A stretch of DNA of 64,000 bases from Vibrio sp. Of7-15 (GCF_022347565.1 NZ_JAKRGH010000003.1:288910-352909); one strand, 5' to 3'. Positions 35,238-43,939 are shown, counted from the first letter of the stretch. The notes: a model not told the origin generated them from the letters alone. Program-made: numbers and translations.

Positions 35238-35392
35238 TTATATACGTACTACATCAACATCGGATAACCTAGAAACTCTGTAATTAGTTGCAAATTCAAT
35301 TACTTCCTCAACGGTTTCGCTGACATGGCTGGCGACATAGGTGAAAAATCCTTTGGCGCTAAAATTGTAACCTTACCATCAAACTCATTTTA
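35238..35392 (-). pseudogene. Degenerate frame with a frameshift
   Basis: The minus strand reads NEFDGKVTILAPKDFSPMS in one frame with no start codon (a stop precedes it). After a shift of one base it continues HVSETVEEVIEFATNYRVS to RLSDVDVVRI and a TAA. The protein-like composition on both sides of the shift suggests a truncated, frameshifted gene. No family assigned. Confidence 0.4.
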
Positions 35393-35431
35393 CTGAGCTA
35401 ATACACTAAAAAAACAGCTCTACTAAAGCTA

Positions 35432-35474
35432 GTAAAAAGGATGATTTTGTTCTTCATCAAATCATCCTTTTTAC
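35432..35474. terminator. Strong bidirectional terminator hairpin
   Basis: GTAAAAAGGATGATTT (35432-35447), 11-base loop and AAATCATCCTTTTTAC (35459-35474): a perfect 16-bp stem with T runs on both strands. It ends the lipoprotein gene transcript. Confidence 0.8.
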
Positions 35475-35577
35475 ATAACACCTACAATAATGCATGCTTC
35501 ATTAAACTAACAAAGCAAGCTGGACCTTATACCAAAATCACCAAGTATAAGACATCCACCTTAATTGCCTTATAATG
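35475..35577 (-). repeat. Palindromic inter-gene repeat, copy B
   Basis: About 100 bp following the lipoprotein gene stop. On the minus strand AAGGTGGA pairs with TCCAGCTT and CTTATAC pairs with GTATAAG, an imperfect palindrome. Copy A shares the same blocks in the same order, ending in TTATG, and also follows a gene stop. Confidence 0.6.
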
Positions 35578-36045
35578 TTAATTTTCCCGCCTTACCACTG
35601 TTCCAAAATACCTAAAACCGATGATTTTAGCTCCAAATTTAGGAGCATCTATCATTGGCTCTCTATATAAATCAATAATCCCATCGCCTCCTTGGGAATA
35701 AGCTACTCTTAATAATTCAGCTACTGCAACTTTATCATCTCTTTCCCTTTGGGCTACAACTACATCAGACAACTTAATATAATCCCAATTTGGTGATGAT
35801 GTTTCACCCATTACGTATAAGTATTTCCAGTTCTGAACCGCATCAGGCCGTGTGAAAGGACTCCAAAAAACGTAATGCAGCTCAATTTTATCCATTTCTG
35901 TTCTGGGTTCGAATTTTTCATGTGTTAGTTTGCTAATATAAGGAGAGTCTTCTATCAATTGTTTTGGGTTCTCCACATATTGATTTGAAATACATCCAGT
36001 CATAATTAAACTAAAAACTAATACACATGCTAGTTTTTTATACAT
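35578..36045 (-). CDS. Hypothetical lipoprotein
   Basis: 155-aa exported protein with a lipobox, LIMTGC, so it is probably anchored in the envelope. The mature part contains HYVFWSPFTRPDAVQNWKYL, then ERDDKVAVAELLRVAYSQGG and the end GAKIIGFRYFGTVVRR. No family recognised; the AELLRVAYSQGGDGI stretch recalls small envelope proteins with a DUF4156/RcsF-like shape, only a weak impression. The ATG at 36045 with AAAGG 5 bases upstream is preferred. It heads the orphan-gene run. Confidence 0.6.
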   Translation of the reverse strand: MYKKLACVLVFSLIMTGCISNQYVENPKQLIEDSPYISKLTHEKFEPRTEMDKIELHYVFWSPFTRPDAVQNWKYLYVMGETSSPNWDYIKLSDVVVAQRERDDKVAVAELLRVAYSQGGDGIIDLYREPMIDAPKFGAKIIGFRYFGTVVRREN

Positions 36046-36096
36046 ATACACCTTTCTTTATTAATACAACATCAACCATATAATTAATATCCATGT

Positions 36097-36125
36097 ATCT
36101 GCGATTCCTATAGGAATATGCAGAT
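36097..36125. repeat. 29-bp near-perfect palindrome
   Basis: ATCTGC, then ATTCC-TATA-GGAAT, then GCAGAT, with one and two unpaired bases between the arms. It lies 52-80 bp upstream of the lipoprotein start, so it could be an operator or a cassette-end hairpin. Confidence 0.45.
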
Positions 36126-36191
36126 AATGCCTCCCATGCTCCCATGTTATGACTTTTAACCAATCACAAAAAGTCACACCGTCACTATGAA

Positions 36192-36241
36192 AAAATAGCA
36201 AACATGAGATAATTTCCCTGCTTGCTATTTTCTCGTTTACA
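36192..36241 (-). terminator. Terminator of brnQ
   Basis: On the minus strand AAAATAGCAA, a 30-base loop, then TTGCTATTTT followed by further T. It lies 28 bp past the brnQ stop. Confidence 0.7.
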
Positions 36242-36268
36242 TTAAGTATTGAAATACTGCCCTATCAC

Positions 36269-37588
36269 TTATTCTGCACTGACTGCTTTTTCACAAAATG
36301 GCTCGGTTGCTGCTGGCTTTCTGTTTAAAAGTTTACTAATTACAATCGCAGCAAACACAGGAAGGAACCAGCTAGCATGAGCTTCAAATAAAGGTACATA
36401 TTTTACAAATACACTCATTAAAGATTCTGGCAACATACCTAAAATGCTCAATGCGTCCAAGCTACCAAATACTAAGCTAACCACAGAGATCGTCACATAA
36501 GATGGTAAATAACGTTTCGTTGTTGGCAAGATAGATGCTGTTAATACCAATGTAATCGCAACCGGGCATAGGATAAGAATTGCAGGTAAGCTCACCGTTA
36601 AGATCTGATCCAACCCGAAGTTTGCGATGATGCCAGTCAAGATAGCAACAATAGTCGCAGTAATGGCAAACGGAGAGCGAAACGTTTGTTGGTAATACTC
36701 AGCACACGCATTGGTTAAGCCAACCGTCGTGGTTAAACACGCCATGATGATGATACCAGCCAGCAAATACTGACCTAGTGGACCAAAGATAGCAGCTACA
36801 TAGCGCGTTAACAGCTCACCACCATTGGTTGCACCTTCAGCTACCGATGCCGAAGTTGCACCAACGTAAGCCATTGCTAAATAACATACCGACATTAGGA
36901 ACGCGTACACAACAGTAACTTTAAGTGTTGCTTGAAAAACATCCTTCGATGATTCACAGCCTCTATCACGGATCGCTTTAATGATGATCCAACCAAAACC
37001 CACCGCTGCGATGGCATCCATTGTCATGTAGCCTTGAATCAAACCACTTGTTACCGCTTTATATTGGTAATCTAGCGTAGGTGTACTCAGTTCCCCTAAT
37101 GGCGTAACAAACGCGGCAATAGCTAAAGCAGCGAGCATTAACACTAATAACGGTGTTAGAACTTTACCAATATAATCAACAAGTTTACCGCGCTGGAAAG
37201 CCAATAACAGAGTAATACCAACAAATACAACAGAGAACACCATTAAGTAATCGCCAGAAACGAACGGCTTGATGCCCATTTCATACGCCACGGTTACTGC
37301 TCGTGGCATGGCGAAGGCGGGGCCAACCGCTGCAAATAGTGATACCCAGAAAGCAACAGCTAATGGTTTTGGCAGTGCTCGGGTCAGCTGTGCACTGTCG
37401 CTCAGTCGGCCAAAAACAATCAGAGCTAATGCTGGTAAACCTACAGCAGTCACTAAAAATCCCACCATAGCTGGAAGATATTGTGTACCTGCCTCTAAGC
37501 CTAGAAACGGAGGGAAAATGATATTTCCTGCCCCAAGAAACATGGCAAATGTCATTAAACCTATTGCGAGTGCATTTTGATTTTTCAA
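36269..37588 (-). CDS. brnQ: Branched-chain amino acid carrier BrnQ
   Basis: 439-aa inner-membrane LIVCS-family symporter that imports leucine, isoleucine and valine with Na+ or H+. It has about twelve hydrophobic segments, opens GLMTFAMFLGAGNIIFPPFL (the family signature near the first helix) and has YMTMDAIAAVGFGWIII. The start is a TTG at 37588, with GAGGA about 8 bases upstream; no better ATG exists. A 36-codon leader peptide rich in Val/Ile and a set of competing hairpins lie upstream, implying transcription attenuation by branched-chain aminoacyl-tRNA supply. Confidence 0.93.
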   Translation of the reverse strand: MKNQNALAIGLMTFAMFLGAGNIIFPPFLGLEAGTQYLPAMVGFLVTAVGLPALALIVFGRLSDSAQLTRALPKPLAVAFWVSLFAAVGPAFAMPRAVTVAYEMGIKPFVSGDYLMVFSVVFVGITLLLAFQRGKLVDYIGKVLTPLLVLMLAALAIAAFVTPLGELSTPTLDYQYKAVTSGLIQGYMTMDAIAAVGFGWIIIKAIRDRGCESSKDVFQATLKVTVVYAFLMSVCYLAMAYVGATSASVAEGATNGGELLTRYVAAIFGPLGQYLLAGIIIMACLTTTVGLTNACAEYYQQTFRSPFAITATIVAILTGIIANFGLDQILTVSLPAILILCPVAITLVLTASILPTTKRYLPSYVTISVVSLVFGSLDALSILGMLPESLMSVFVKYVPLFEAHASWFLPVFAAIVISKLLNRKPAATEPFCEKAVSAE

Positions 37589-37640
37589 TGTACAGTCCTC
37601 ATGCTATTAGGTTTTTCCTAATTAGCTTTTTTATTATGGA

Positions 37641-37722
37641 CCGTCAGTTTGGCTGGGAGAAAAAGAAGAAATAAAGTGTAGTATCCCTCCGTCAGCCAGG
37701 CTGACGGAAGTAGCCGCCAGCC
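37641..37722 (-). promoter_or_regulatory. Putative brnQ attenuator with mutually exclusive stems
   Basis: On the minus strand: arm 0 GGCTGGCGG (37714-37722, touching the leader stop), arm 1 CCGTCAGCC (37699-37707), arm 2 GGCTGACGG (37689-37697), arm 3 CAGCC...CTGACGG (37641-37655). Arm 1 pairs perfectly with arm 2, and also with arm 0 through one G-U. Arm 3 halves can pair with arms 2 and 1. A T-rich tract lies between arms 2 and 3 but does not abut the stem. Confidence 0.65.
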
Positions 37723-37832
37723 TAGTTAATAATGACTAGAATGACGACAGAAATAGTTGATGTTAGGCACGACATAGCACCACGTAACATTTGGCACGAA
37801 GCAGCAAATTGTTGGGCTATAGAAGAAGGCAT
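37722..37832 (-). CDS. Branched-chain leader peptide of brnQ
   Basis: A 36-codon frame with AGGA 7 bases before its ATG. Its last third reads TISVVILVIIN, so seven consecutive codons (VVILVII) are Val, Ile or Leu, immediately before the TAG. The stop touches the first arm of an attenuator-like hairpin set, and brnQ starts about 130 bp further on. This mirrors the ilv and ivb leader peptides of enterobacteria. The product probably has no function; ribosome stalling at low charged tRNA-Ile/Val/Leu would decide RNA folding. A sigma-70 promoter match lies 37 bp upstream. Confidence 0.75.
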   Translation of the reverse strand: MPSSIAQQFAASCQMLRGAMSCLTSTISVVILVIIN

Positions 37833-37868
37833 GAATATTTCCTAGTTATTTATCGTGGTAACAAATTC

Positions 37869-37897
37869 AATATATAAGTAATGATTTATAATGTAAA
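37869..37897 (-). promoter_or_regulatory. Sigma-70 promoter of the brnQ leader transcript
   Basis: Minus strand TTTACA, 17-bp spacer, TATATT. The predicted start near 37862 leaves about 30 nt before the leader ATG. Confidence 0.6.
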
Positions 37898-38122
37898 CAC
37901 ATTATTAGTTAAAAATTTCACAACTAAAACCTTATGCAGTTTTATCATCTAGCAAAGTGTTGCATATCCCCATTGTTCACAGTATATTTCCACTTCCACC
38001 CACACTGAGCAAAATAAATCATGAAACTTGTTCGTTGACGCAACTTCTTAGCTCTTTTCTAACCACTTAATACTTCATTAGTTTGAAGGGCTTATTTACA
38101 GCCCGACGAAAGGAATTAGTTT

Positions 38123-38983
38123 ATGTTAACGCATACCACAAGCTTCATTAAATCAGGGCATTTTTCTCTGAAAACCATTGAATCTCAGCAAACTGTCGGC
38201 GGTGACACGTTGCTCATTATTGGCAGTGCCGACTATTACCACAGAGTCATGCCAAGCAATCTTAGTGATCACTTCCACTGCATTTTTGTGGACCATCGTG
38301 GATTTGCCCCTTGCAGCCAAGAAGTCACCAGTGAGGATATTTCACTAAGTCAGGTAACTCTAGACATAGCGAAAATGTGTGACTCTTACGGTATCAAAAA
38401 ATGCTGGGTACTCGGACATTCGGGTCACGCTTATATGGCTCTGGACTTTGCTGCTTCTTACCCTGATCTTATCTTGGGTATAATTCTTATTGGTGCATCC
38501 CCCAACCTATCTAACGATATGCAAGCACTGCAATTTGCTCGTTGGAATAAGGAAGCAAGTTCCTCTCGAAAGCACACATTTGAGCAGAATATTAACCAGC
38601 TTCAATCCGATATAGACACAGAGCCAGAGCGAAAATTTGTACACTTATGTAGGCGATTAGGAGCGATGAGGTGGTTCAATGCAGGCTTTGATGAAATGCC
38701 ACTATGGGAAGGGCTAATTACCCACACCCCACTGCTCGATAAGTTATGGGGGGAAACCTTTGCTGAACTCGATATTTCCGCTTATTCTTCATCCATCAAG
38801 TCACCAGTACTAATCATCAGTGGGGAATATGACTACAGCATTGCGCCACTTAACGCTTGGTATAACATTTCTCCTAATTTTGTAGATGTTCGCTACCAAG
38901 TCATAAAGAACAGCGCTCATACCCCAATGTATGAACAACCAGAAACATTTCTTAATGCGCTACTGAGTTTCACTCACGCATAG
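38123..38983 (+). CDS. Alpha/beta hydrolase
   Basis: 286-aa cytosolic alpha/beta-hydrolase-fold protein. The nucleophile elbow is VLGHSGHAYMAL (Ser in GHSGH), the acid is likely in SGEYDYSIAP and the catalytic His in KNSAHTPMYEQPETF. The N terminus has the HG-region analogue VDHRGFAPC. It resembles proline iminopeptidase/haloperoxidase-type hydrolases, but the substrate cannot be inferred. AAGGA lies 8 bases before the ATG, and a terminator follows at 39018. Confidence 0.85.
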   Translation: MLTHTTSFIKSGHFSLKTIESQQTVGGDTLLIIGSADYYHRVMPSNLSDHFHCIFVDHRGFAPCSQEVTSEDISLSQVTLDIAKMCDSYGIKKCWVLGHSGHAYMALDFAASYPDLILGIILIGASPNLSNDMQALQFARWNKEASSSRKHTFEQNINQLQSDIDTEPERKFVHLCRRLGAMRWFNAGFDEMPLWEGLITHTPLLDKLWGETFAELDISAYSSSIKSPVLIISGEYDYSIAPLNAWYNISPNFVDVRYQVIKNSAHTPMYEQPETFLNALLSFTHA

Positions 38984-39017
38984 TTCATTCATAAATAACT
39001 CGGTTATACATAAAGAA

Positions 39018-39039
39018 AAGAGGCTCCGGTGAGCCTCTT
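39018..39039. terminator. Bidirectional terminator between hydrolase and malE
   Basis: AAGAGGCTC, loop CGGT, GAGCCTCTT, then TATTT. It sits between convergent genes. Confidence 0.85.
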
Positions 39040-39069
39040 TATTTCAATATTATATTGCCATACTTTGCT

Positions 39070-40248
39070 CTATCGCGTGATCTGCTTAGCGGCAGTGTCT
39101 AACGCTTCTTTTGTGGTTTGCTTCCCTAACAAGGCATTTTCAATAGCAGCCCCCTGAGCGAACCAATAGGTATTCATTTCAGGAATATTAGGCATGATTT
39201 CTCCATTTTCAGCATTAATCATCGTCGCCTTTACACGCTCGTCACTTTCAAGCTTCTTCTGGAAAGACTTTAACGTAACTGCCCCTAACGGCTTGTCATC
39301 ATTCATGATTTTTAGAGCTTCATCTTGATACAAATAGTTCTCTAAAAATTCAACAGCCAAATCGGTATTCGGACTAGAAGCATTGATCCCCGCACTTAGA
39401 ATGCCAACAAACGGGTTACCCTTCTCACCACCTAATGTCGGAAACTCAGCAACGCCGTAGTTAACCCCCAGCTTGTCGAGATTCCCCCAGCTCCAAGGGC
39501 CATTTATGGTCATCGCCACTTCACCTTTACTAAACGCGGTTTCAGAAATGGAGTAATCCATACTTGGATCCACCACTTTTTGCTCCACCATATCCACAAG
39601 GAACTGCAAGCCCTTAATACCCGATGAGTTGTTCACTCCGGTATTACTCGCATCGTATTGCCCATCCACTTTTTTGAATGCATACCCGCCGCCAGAAGAG
39701 ATGATCGGCCATGTGAAATAGGCATTTTTTACATCCCACATGATCGCTTTTTTGCCTTCTTGCTTCATTTTATTATGAATATTAACCAGCTCTTCCCATG
39801 TTTTTGGTGGCTCTGGAATGAGATCTTTATTGTAAATCAGAGATTGAGTTTCAATGGCGACCGGATAACCAACTATTTTGCCATCAACTGTCACAGCATC
39901 CCAACTGAAATCGACCAATTTTTCTTTAAACGCTTCACTTGGGTGAAGTTCATGTAATAAACCCGCTTTGGCGTAGCTACCAAAACGATCATGAGCCCAG
40001 AATACAATGTCTGGCCCTGCCCCAGTGGACGCTGTTTGCTGGTATCTCGCTTCCATCGATTCCGGATGCTGAACAATCACTTTTATCCCTGTGTCTTCCT
40101 CAAACTGCTTACCTATTTGAGCTAAACCTTCATAACTTTTATCCCCATTAATCCAAATGGTCAGTTCGCCCTCTTCCATTGCCATACCAGGTGTTGTTAG
40201 TAAAGCAGCTAAAGCACAGGCTGATAAAACATTGATTGCAAATTTCAT
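39070..40248 (-). CDS. malE: Maltose/maltodextrin-binding protein MalE
   Basis: 392-aa periplasmic solute-binding protein. The signal peptide is [20 protein letters not shown] plus GMAM; the ATG at 40248 is preferred over a frame 26 codons longer. The mature protein begins [20 protein letters not shown], very like MalE, with [50 protein letters not shown] and [16 protein letters not shown] all in place for sugar contacts. The permease genes malFG and ATPase malK are not in the window. It lies downstream of an amylase gene whose terminator separates the two transcripts. Confidence 0.92.
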   Translation of the reverse strand: MKFAINVLSACALAALLTTPGMAMEEGELTIWINGDKSYEGLAQIGKQFEEDTGIKVIVQHPESMEARYQQTASTGAGPDIVFWAHDRFGSYAKAGLLHELHPSEAFKEKLVDFSWDAVTVDGKIVGYPVAIETQSLIYNKDLIPEPPKTWEELVNIHNKMKQEGKKAIMWDVKNAYFTWPIISSGGGYAFKKVDGQYDASNTGVNNSSGIKGLQFLVDMVEQKVVDPSMDYSISETAFSKGEVAMTINGPWSWGNLDKLGVNYGVAEFPTLGGEKGNPFVGILSAGINASSPNTDLAVEFLENYLYQDEALKIMNDDKPLGAVTLKSFQKKLESDERVKATMINAENGEIMPNIPEMNTYWFAQGAAIENALLGKQTTKEALDTAAKQITR

Positions 40249-40508
40249 AATATCTATTCCATCATCAATATGTTTGTACGTTTGCGGCAATATAAAATGC
40301 CCGATATTGCGGCAAGGTAAGCTCAAAAGTTAATAGAATTTCATCTTACTCGGCATAGCTTTCCATCAGAAATAGGTGAAGAATGAACTGATATAGATAA
40401 AAGCTATTCCAGTGTTCTTATTGGTGATGTTGTTCAAAATATATAGGAAATCACACTCATATTTGATCGTGAAAAATATGAATAAGCACAACATTAATAG
40501 TTGTAAAA

Positions 40509-40533
40509 AGAGGCACAACTGCTTGGTGCCTCT
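40509..40533 (-). terminator. Terminator of the amylase gene
   Basis: On the minus strand AGAGGCAC, 9-base loop, GTGCCTCT and TTTTT. Confidence 0.85.
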
Positions 40534-40544
40534 CTGCATAATAT

Positions 40545-42326
40545 TTAACGATTTAGTACAAACGCCAAACCCGCGAGCGGTTTTAGCAATAAATTAAAAT
40601 GTCCCACTCCATTTTCAACAATCAAAGATAAATCAGGATCACTGCCAATATGCTGCTTAAAGGTATAAACCCCATCAACCAACTGCCACTTATTCACCAA
40701 GCTCGCTGGAACCTGACCATAAAAATCAATACTTTGCTTAGCGTCAAAGTTAACCGCACCGATGATCACTTGCTCAGAGTTACTTCGTGCAAACACATAC
40801 CCTCGGTGCTGCATCTCTCCCATCGCTTGACGATTAATATCGTACAAATCATCAAAGTCGCCAGTTAATGCCGAGTGATTAAGTGAAAAATTCATTAATT
40901 GTTGGTAGAAATAGCGCAGTTCTTTTTCGTTATCAGACGATAATGCACCGTCAAATTTACCTTGATTCATCCAGCGCTGATGATGAGGAACGCCAATATA
41001 ATCAAAAATAGACGTGCGAGATGGTTGACCAAAGCCCGCCATTTCTGACCCCGGCTCACCCACTTCCTGACCGAAATAAATCATGGTTGGCGCACTACTC
41101 AGTAAAGCACTCACCAACATGGCAGGTCGCGCGAGATCAGGGTTTCCGGCAAATTCAGGAGAGGCAATACGCTGCTCATCGTGATTGTCTAAAAAATGCA
41201 GCATGTGATGTTCAATATCCAACATCTCTTTTTGTATTTGAGCAATTTTTTGAGTAGATTCTCGTTGTTGGATAATGGCTTTTAATGAATCATACAGATC
41301 AACTTTATCGTACAGGTAATCCATTTTCCCTAAATGAATGTAATCTCGATAAAGATCTGGCTGATACACTTCTGCCATCAAGAAAGCGTCTGGGTTAGTC
41401 ATTTTAATAAAGGAGTTCATGTAACTCCAAAACTCAACGGGCACCATCTCGGCCATGTCATAGCGAAAGCCGTCGACCCCTTTCGCTAACCAATATAAGG
41501 CAATATCTCGAAACTTCACCCAAGAGCTCGGCACCTTTTGCTGCTGCCAAAACTCAAAATGAGCATGATGATCTTGTTTATCAAACCCTTGCGGCAGTTC
41601 CGGAAAGTCTTTGCTGCCATCAGGTCGAATACCATAATTAACTTTTACCGTTTCATACCAATCGTCAAAGTCTGGTTTCGCTAACCGTGAGCCATTACCA
41701 GTCCATTTGGCAGGAAATTCTGCATAGGGTTCGCTATCCGAGTGCTCATATTCTCCACCTAACGGAGCAAACTGGACTGGAATGTCAGGCAGCTCGAAAG
41801 CCTGCTCTGGGATGTAGTAAAAATTATTGTCCTGATGGTACTCCACACTTGTATCATCTTCCGCCCCAAAATCCGTGATACCTTCAGGGTTGTTCATACC
41901 TTGATATTTACGAGCCACATGATTTGGAACAATATCGATGATCACTTTTAAGCCGTTCTCATGGCTTCTTGCCACTAGGGCTTCGAATTCTTGCAGTCGC
42001 TGATTCGGATCATCGGCTAAATCTGGGTTAACCGAATAGTAATCTTTGACTGCATATGGAGAACCTGCTCTGCCTTTCACAACCGATGGGTGATCATTCT
42101 CAATACCAAATTGGCTATAATCGTTAATCACAGCGTGATGAGGAACACCGGTATACCAGATATGCGTCATCCCCAATGCTTTGATTTCTGATAACGCTTT
42201 ATGAGTAAAATCACTAAATTTACCAACACCATTTTGCTCTATGGTTCCCCACGGCTGATTGGTGGTATTAGTATTACCAAATAATCTCGTAAACACTTGG
42301 TATACAGCGTATTTATTTTTATTCAT
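40545..42326 (-). CDS. GH13 alpha-amylase family enzyme (cytoplasmic)
   Basis: 593-aa glycoside hydrolase 13 protein with no signal peptide, so probably a cytoplasmic maltodextrin-degrading enzyme. The conserved regions are VIIDIVPNHV (region I), GFRYDMAEM with the Asp nucleophile (II), FLMAEVYQPDLY with the Glu acid/base (III) and HFLDNHDEQRI with the transition-state Asp (IV). The C-terminal beta domain follows from about residue 490. A MalT-box-like element lies 62 bp upstream, and malE is the next gene downstream, consistent with maltose-regulon membership. Confidence 0.88.
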   Translation of the reverse strand: MNKNKYAVYQVFTRLFGNTNTTNQPWGTIEQNGVGKFSDFTHKALSEIKALGMTHIWYTGVPHHAVINDYSQFGIENDHPSVVKGRAGSPYAVKDYYSVNPDLADDPNQRLQEFEALVARSHENGLKVIIDIVPNHVARKYQGMNNPEGITDFGAEDDTSVEYHQDNNFYYIPEQAFELPDIPVQFAPLGGEYEHSDSEPYAEFPAKWTGNGSRLAKPDFDDWYETVKVNYGIRPDGSKDFPELPQGFDKQDHHAHFEFWQQQKVPSSWVKFRDIALYWLAKGVDGFRYDMAEMVPVEFWSYMNSFIKMTNPDAFLMAEVYQPDLYRDYIHLGKMDYLYDKVDLYDSLKAIIQQRESTQKIAQIQKEMLDIEHHMLHFLDNHDEQRIASPEFAGNPDLARPAMLVSALLSSAPTMIYFGQEVGEPGSEMAGFGQPSRTSIFDYIGVPHHQRWMNQGKFDGALSSDNEKELRYFYQQLMNFSLNHSALTGDFDDLYDINRQAMGEMQHRGYVFARSNSEQVIIGAVNFDAKQSIDFYGQVPASLVNKWQLVDGVYTFKQHIGSDPDLSLIVENGVGHFNLLLKPLAGLAFVLNR

Positions 42327-42387
42327 GATGATCTTCTTAGCACTAGTTTCACAATATGCATAGGCTAGCGTAAGTTAAGGTTGGCAG

Positions 42388-42397
42388 CCTCCTCCCT
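42388..42397 (-). promoter_or_regulatory. MalT-box-like element
   Basis: The minus strand reads AGGGAGGAGG, matching the MalT consensus GGGGAKGAGG at nearly all positions, upstream of the amylase gene. Only one clear copy was found. Confidence 0.45.
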
Positions 42398-42459
42398 GTT
42401 AAGAATTAAAGGGGCGTAGATAAAAGGGTTAACTCCATGAAATATAAAGATCTTATATA

Positions 42460-43221
42460 TCAATTACTAAACACATTTCCACCCACCCAAACACCCTCAT
42501 TAGTATGTTGAATATACAGCTCATTATCAAAGCTTGGGGAACCCATCAAGACAGAGAAACTATGCGTATCCATCAAGATATTGAGCGGAAGCGCTGCACA
42601 ACACACAGCGCACGCAGAATCTTCAGGCACATTAAACAAAGGATTAGAAGCCCGAGCATAAATCTTGCCTTCTTCTACTGTATAAAGAATATAACCACTG
42701 AAGTTTTTTCCTTCGTTCCATGTTGCCAAAGCGTCCACATCAAATATCAGTGCATTTAGCTTTTCCAAGCTGGAGACCTCGATAACCAACTTAGCTTTTC
42801 CTGCGCTAAATATGCCTTTCACATCCATGTCCGTTTTCTCTAGACCGAACAAGCTTGCCTTTGGCTCTTCGGTAAAATTTAAATCAATGGATGAAAACGC
42901 ACTGAGTTTAACGAAGGTTTTCTGCCCCTGCTTCTTCACTTCATAAGCACCAGCCCCTGTTTCAACATAAAAGTGATCTTTTTCGATGGTTTGAGCGGCA
43001 CCTAATAAAGCATGACCACACAACGGCGCTTCTAAACTATCCGGGTAGAAAAAACGAAATTTCGTATCACAGCGTTGGCTATTTTCCACCAACACCGTGA
43101 CCGGAATACCAGAGTCTTGCGGGTTCATGGGCTGCTCAACAACAGCCATCCTATTCCCGCCGTTCGAACTGGTTTTGCCAAATACTTTATAGCTGTTAGT
43201 TTTCGATAAAAAAGACTTCAT
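42460..43221 (-). CDS. PhzF family isomerase-like protein
   Basis: 253-aa protein of the PhzF / diaminopimelate-epimerase-like fold. Seen: VFGKTSSNGGNRMAVVE in place of the GNPAAV region, the putative catalytic glutamate in FYPDSLEAPLCGHALLGAA, and the second-half repeat ASNPLFNVPEDSACAVCCAA. Substrate unknown. The ATG at 43221 overlaps the upstream NUDIX gene by 26 bp, which argues for coupled translation and a shared operon with GNAT and NUDIX genes. Confidence 0.82.
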   Translation of the reverse strand: MKSFLSKTNSYKVFGKTSSNGGNRMAVVEQPMNPQDSGIPVTVLVENSQRCDTKFRFFYPDSLEAPLCGHALLGAAQTIEKDHFYVETGAGAYEVKKQGQKTFVKLSAFSSIDLNFTEEPKASLFGLEKTDMDVKGIFSAGKAKLVIEVSSLEKLNALIFDVDALATWNEGKNFSGYILYTVEEGKIYARASNPLFNVPEDSACAVCCAALPLNILMDTHSFSVLMGSPSFDNELYIQHTNEGVWVGGNVFSN

Positions 43222-43939
43222 GTTTTGCACTCGCCCCTCTGTTATTCTCCAGTTCGAATTTCTTAAGCCCAACTCCCGATGCCGCTGTTCGTACTATCTC
43301 TCGGTTAAATGGGCTGTGCCTCTCATCATTAATGTACGTGGTGAGATCAATCCATTGAGCATCAACAATTTCATGTGTATCTTGAATGTTTATCCGATTC
43401 GTTAATGGCGTTAAACGACACACAAAGTACATGTTAGATTTACCAAACTGGTACGGATGCTTGGTGGCAAAACCTGCGATATGATCAAACTCTGCTTCAA
43501 TACCTGTTTCTTCCAGTACTTCTCGAATAACGGCTTCTTCTATTCTTTCACCCAATTCAATGTGCCCGCCCGGTAACTTATACCCAGCACCTTTTGACCA
43601 ACGATCTTTCACCATCAACACTTCATTGTTGTCATTAATAACAAGCGCCCCACCACCTAGTGTGTAAGTGGGAACAAAAGGCGCATAGGCATCCTCCACC
43701 AGCCTTAACACTAGAGTGATTTGAGTTTCTAAGCAGTTATGAAAAACAAAACCAAGATCGGTAGCCACATCGATTAAGTGTGATTTTGTTATTGGTAGTG
43801 TCAGCCAAATTAGCCGTTTATGGCCTGAGACGAATGTGAGTAAATCCTTAAGGTGAGACAAGAAACTGGTTTTATCTTCATGAACAGAACAAGTATCTAT
43901 AATCACTCCATTAAAATCATCAAACTGATAGGTAAGCAA
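43196..43939 (-). CDS. NUDIX hydrolase with NUDT6-like pre-NUDIX domain
   Basis: 247-aa protein. The C-terminal half is a NUDIX fold with the complete box GGHIELGERIEEAVIREVLE followed by ETG. The N-terminal 90 residues contain KRLIWLTLPITKSHLIDVAT and DLGFVFHNC, closely like the pre-NUDIX domain of eukaryotic NUDT6/NUDT8-type proteins. It hydrolyses some nucleoside diphosphate derivative, not inferable. It is the middle gene of a GNAT-NUDIX-PhzF operon (18 bp after GNAT, overlap with PhzF). Confidence 0.85.
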   Translation of the reverse strand: MLTYQFDDFNGVIIDTCSVHEDKTSFLSHLKDLLTFVSGHKRLIWLTLPITKSHLIDVATDLGFVFHNCLETQITLVLRLVEDAYAPFVPTYTLGGGALVINDNNEVLMVKDRWSKGAGYKLPGGHIELGERIEEAVIREVLEETGIEAEFDHIAGFATKHPYQFGKSNMYFVCRLTPLTNRINIQDTHEIVDAQWIDLTTYINDERHSPFNREIVRTAASGVGLKKFELENNRGASAKHEVFFIEN

